A DNA stretch of 64,000 nucleotides from Limnomonas spitsbergensis (Eukaryota > Chlorophyta > Chlorophyceae > Chlamydomonadales): assembly GCA_037349105.1 (NCBI GenBank), contig JAYJMM010000022.1:186001-250000 (forward strand). The letters are read 5' to 3'. A program made the translations under genes and the position numbers. The notes below the pieces were generated by a model. It searched no databases, was not told where the DNA came from, and saw only the letters and a program-made list of their open reading frames with translations. Each line of letters starts with the position of its first letter. Position 1 is the stretch's first letter. Below are positions 62,518 to 64,000 of the stretch, piece after piece.

Positions 62518-63935
62518 ACAACCAGAAATTTCACTTTAAATATGCCGTAATTCTACAAATGCCCCGCATTCGTGCACATACATCAATGTTGCGGGATTCA
62601 GGCAAATCCTGTTGACGAATCAAGTTCACAATTCCTGTCAACAATAAAGTGTGCAGTATGCACCGAAGTACGGCAACACTGCAGGACAGATGCTGCATGG
62701 CTCGGCGACTCGTGGGCCGCGATCCGAGCGAGTCGCTGCCACCTCTGCAGCACCCAGAGCGCGTGCCGCCCCTCCTCTTCCTGCCGCCTTTCCACCTTTG
62801 GTCACTTTTACCCTGCCTTTCACTCCTTTCAGTCTTGTTCAGTCATGGCACTTTATAAGTTCCAGCATAGTTCACATGTCCCTTCGTCTGACGATCAGTG
62901 GCTGGAGATTTTGTTTGAGGCCCTTGCTTGAGGAAAGAGACGGAACACACGTTCATGTTGATGCAATGCTTGCAACACCTATACACGATACCGAATAATA
63001 AGCCCAATGCAATTCGCCATGCCGAGTTGTCGAATGTTTGAGACCCGCCGACAGCTGGTCGCCAGAGGCAAGGCTCACCCAGTCAAGACCAAGGAATCCA
63101 GAAAGGGCCTTTGTCGTCCTATCATGCTCATGTCCATGATGGTCTCCCTGTTGACGTGCATGATGACTGGGCGGGCAGGGTGTTCAGGTGGTGAGTCCGC
63201 AAAGGCCATACTCGTTGTGGTCCAGGCCTCGTTACCCACCGGACTCCTGACCTGCACTGCCCTGACCTCAATAAGCGTCTCTATCGCATAAAAGGACAAA
63301 ACATTTGACCCATGCACATGACGCATGCTTTTCCAAATTCTCGAAATTGTCTGCATGACGGACAAAACAACAGGCAAGAGCGACAATCTGCAGATTACTA
63401 TCTACAATCAAACAACACAGCAAAATCAACGAGCGTCGCCTGAGTACCGGCACAAAGGCCCGCAACATCGCAACTACTCCAGGGACAAGCCGACAATCAT
63501 CCTTGGGCCCCCCTCGCTGATATGTTAAAGCTGCAAGGAACCTGAGATCTCATTACAGCAGTCAGGAAGATGAACGTGAATAAGATACGGTATTATAGTT
63601 ATTTGACTGATCATTTGAAGTCACCCCCACGATAGCATACTTGCAATATCACCACAAACGCAAGAACAAACCCTGTCCTCATCTCAACTGTCCTAAGAAA
63701 GCGACGCTCCACATGCACTGCAAACTCTATATGCCCCTGCCGACCATGAATATATTCCCGCTATGCGACCCAATGCAACACCTCGCACTGCCGAACGCAT
63801 GCGCTTACAGCCCTCCATGCACTCGGGTGCTGTGCGAAAACCAACCACTACCAGACCACCACCTCTGCATGGAAAGAATCCAGGCCTTGTGTCTCCCCGT
63901 GCCCCCTGCCATGTCCTCCTTACAACACCCAATTG
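62518..63935. other. no recognisable gene
   Basis: The frames here are short and unrelated. I see no domain, RNA gene or tandem array. Confidence 0.5.
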
Positions 63936-64000
63936 TCACGACGTATGGGTGCACCGCACGCAGGGGTGGCTTGTACATTCTTTTTGGTTTCGGATCCATT
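63936..64000 (+). mobile_element. possible LTR start at the right edge
   Basis: TGTCACGACGTATGGGTGCA matches the start of the dispersed repeats at 3588 and 6389. It continues past the window. Confidence 0.4.

Overview
The window is nuclear eukaryotic DNA. It has spliceosomal GT-AG introns, Ty3/gypsy-type and non-LTR retrotransposons, a Pif1-like helicase and a very large tandem-repeat load. The Cys-rich module built around DCGGPTCTPC, the short Pro-rich linkers, and gypsy elements with PHD-finger and methyltransferase-like modules together suggest a green alga, most like a prasinophyte of the Cymbomonas type. That assignment is inference from remembered family resemblance; no search was run.

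Layout. 1-1539: 5'-truncated LINE on the minus strand. 1540-about 4150: decayed 3' part of a gypsy element (post-integrase region, PHD finger, methyltransferase-like domain, purine tract, probable LTR). 4150-7400: short repeats and LTR-like sequence with no convincing gene. 7400-13100: a second, decayed gypsy element (gag, Dam-like domain, protease, RT, RNase H, integrase) that carries two nested insertions with clean target-site duplications (488 bp with a 10-bp TSD; 811 bp with an 8-bp TSD). 13168-15096: Pif1-like helicase remnant, minus strand. 15421-31533: a 34-bp satellite array split by a 6,987-bp element (15520-22506) that has matching terminal inverted repeats, a TA duplication, its own multi-exon gene and three internal tandem arrays. 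31534-33311: mostly nothing recognisable. 33312-57976: one giant minus-strand gene. 58377-62517: a second 5'-truncated LINE, minus strand. 62518-64000: nothing recognisable except an LTR-like start at the right edge.

The main result is the giant gene. Reading the minus strand, I could join 30 exons over 24.7 kb so that every intron has GT-AG ends, every junction keeps phase, and the total (6,675 nt) is a multiple of three: 2,224 residues ending in a normal stop. The predicted protein has a signal peptide and four tandem 65-residue Pro/Cys modules, each coded by an identical pair of phase-1 exons. A DNA/RNA non-specific endonuclease (NUC1) domain follows in one 1.17-kb exon. Then come about 1,180 residues of Ser/Leu/Val/Gly-rich beta-type sequence that I do not recognise, and a Cys-rich C-terminus. 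It looks like a secreted or surface multidomain nuclease. About a dozen of its 29 introns carry a minisatellite, most with a unit of their own, and several of these abut splice sites.

The second main result is the 7-kb TA-flanked element inside the satellite. Its TIR (CGTCGGTAACATG), its subterminal CGCTTGA/TCAAGCG motifs and its unrecognised gene do not match a transposon family I can name.
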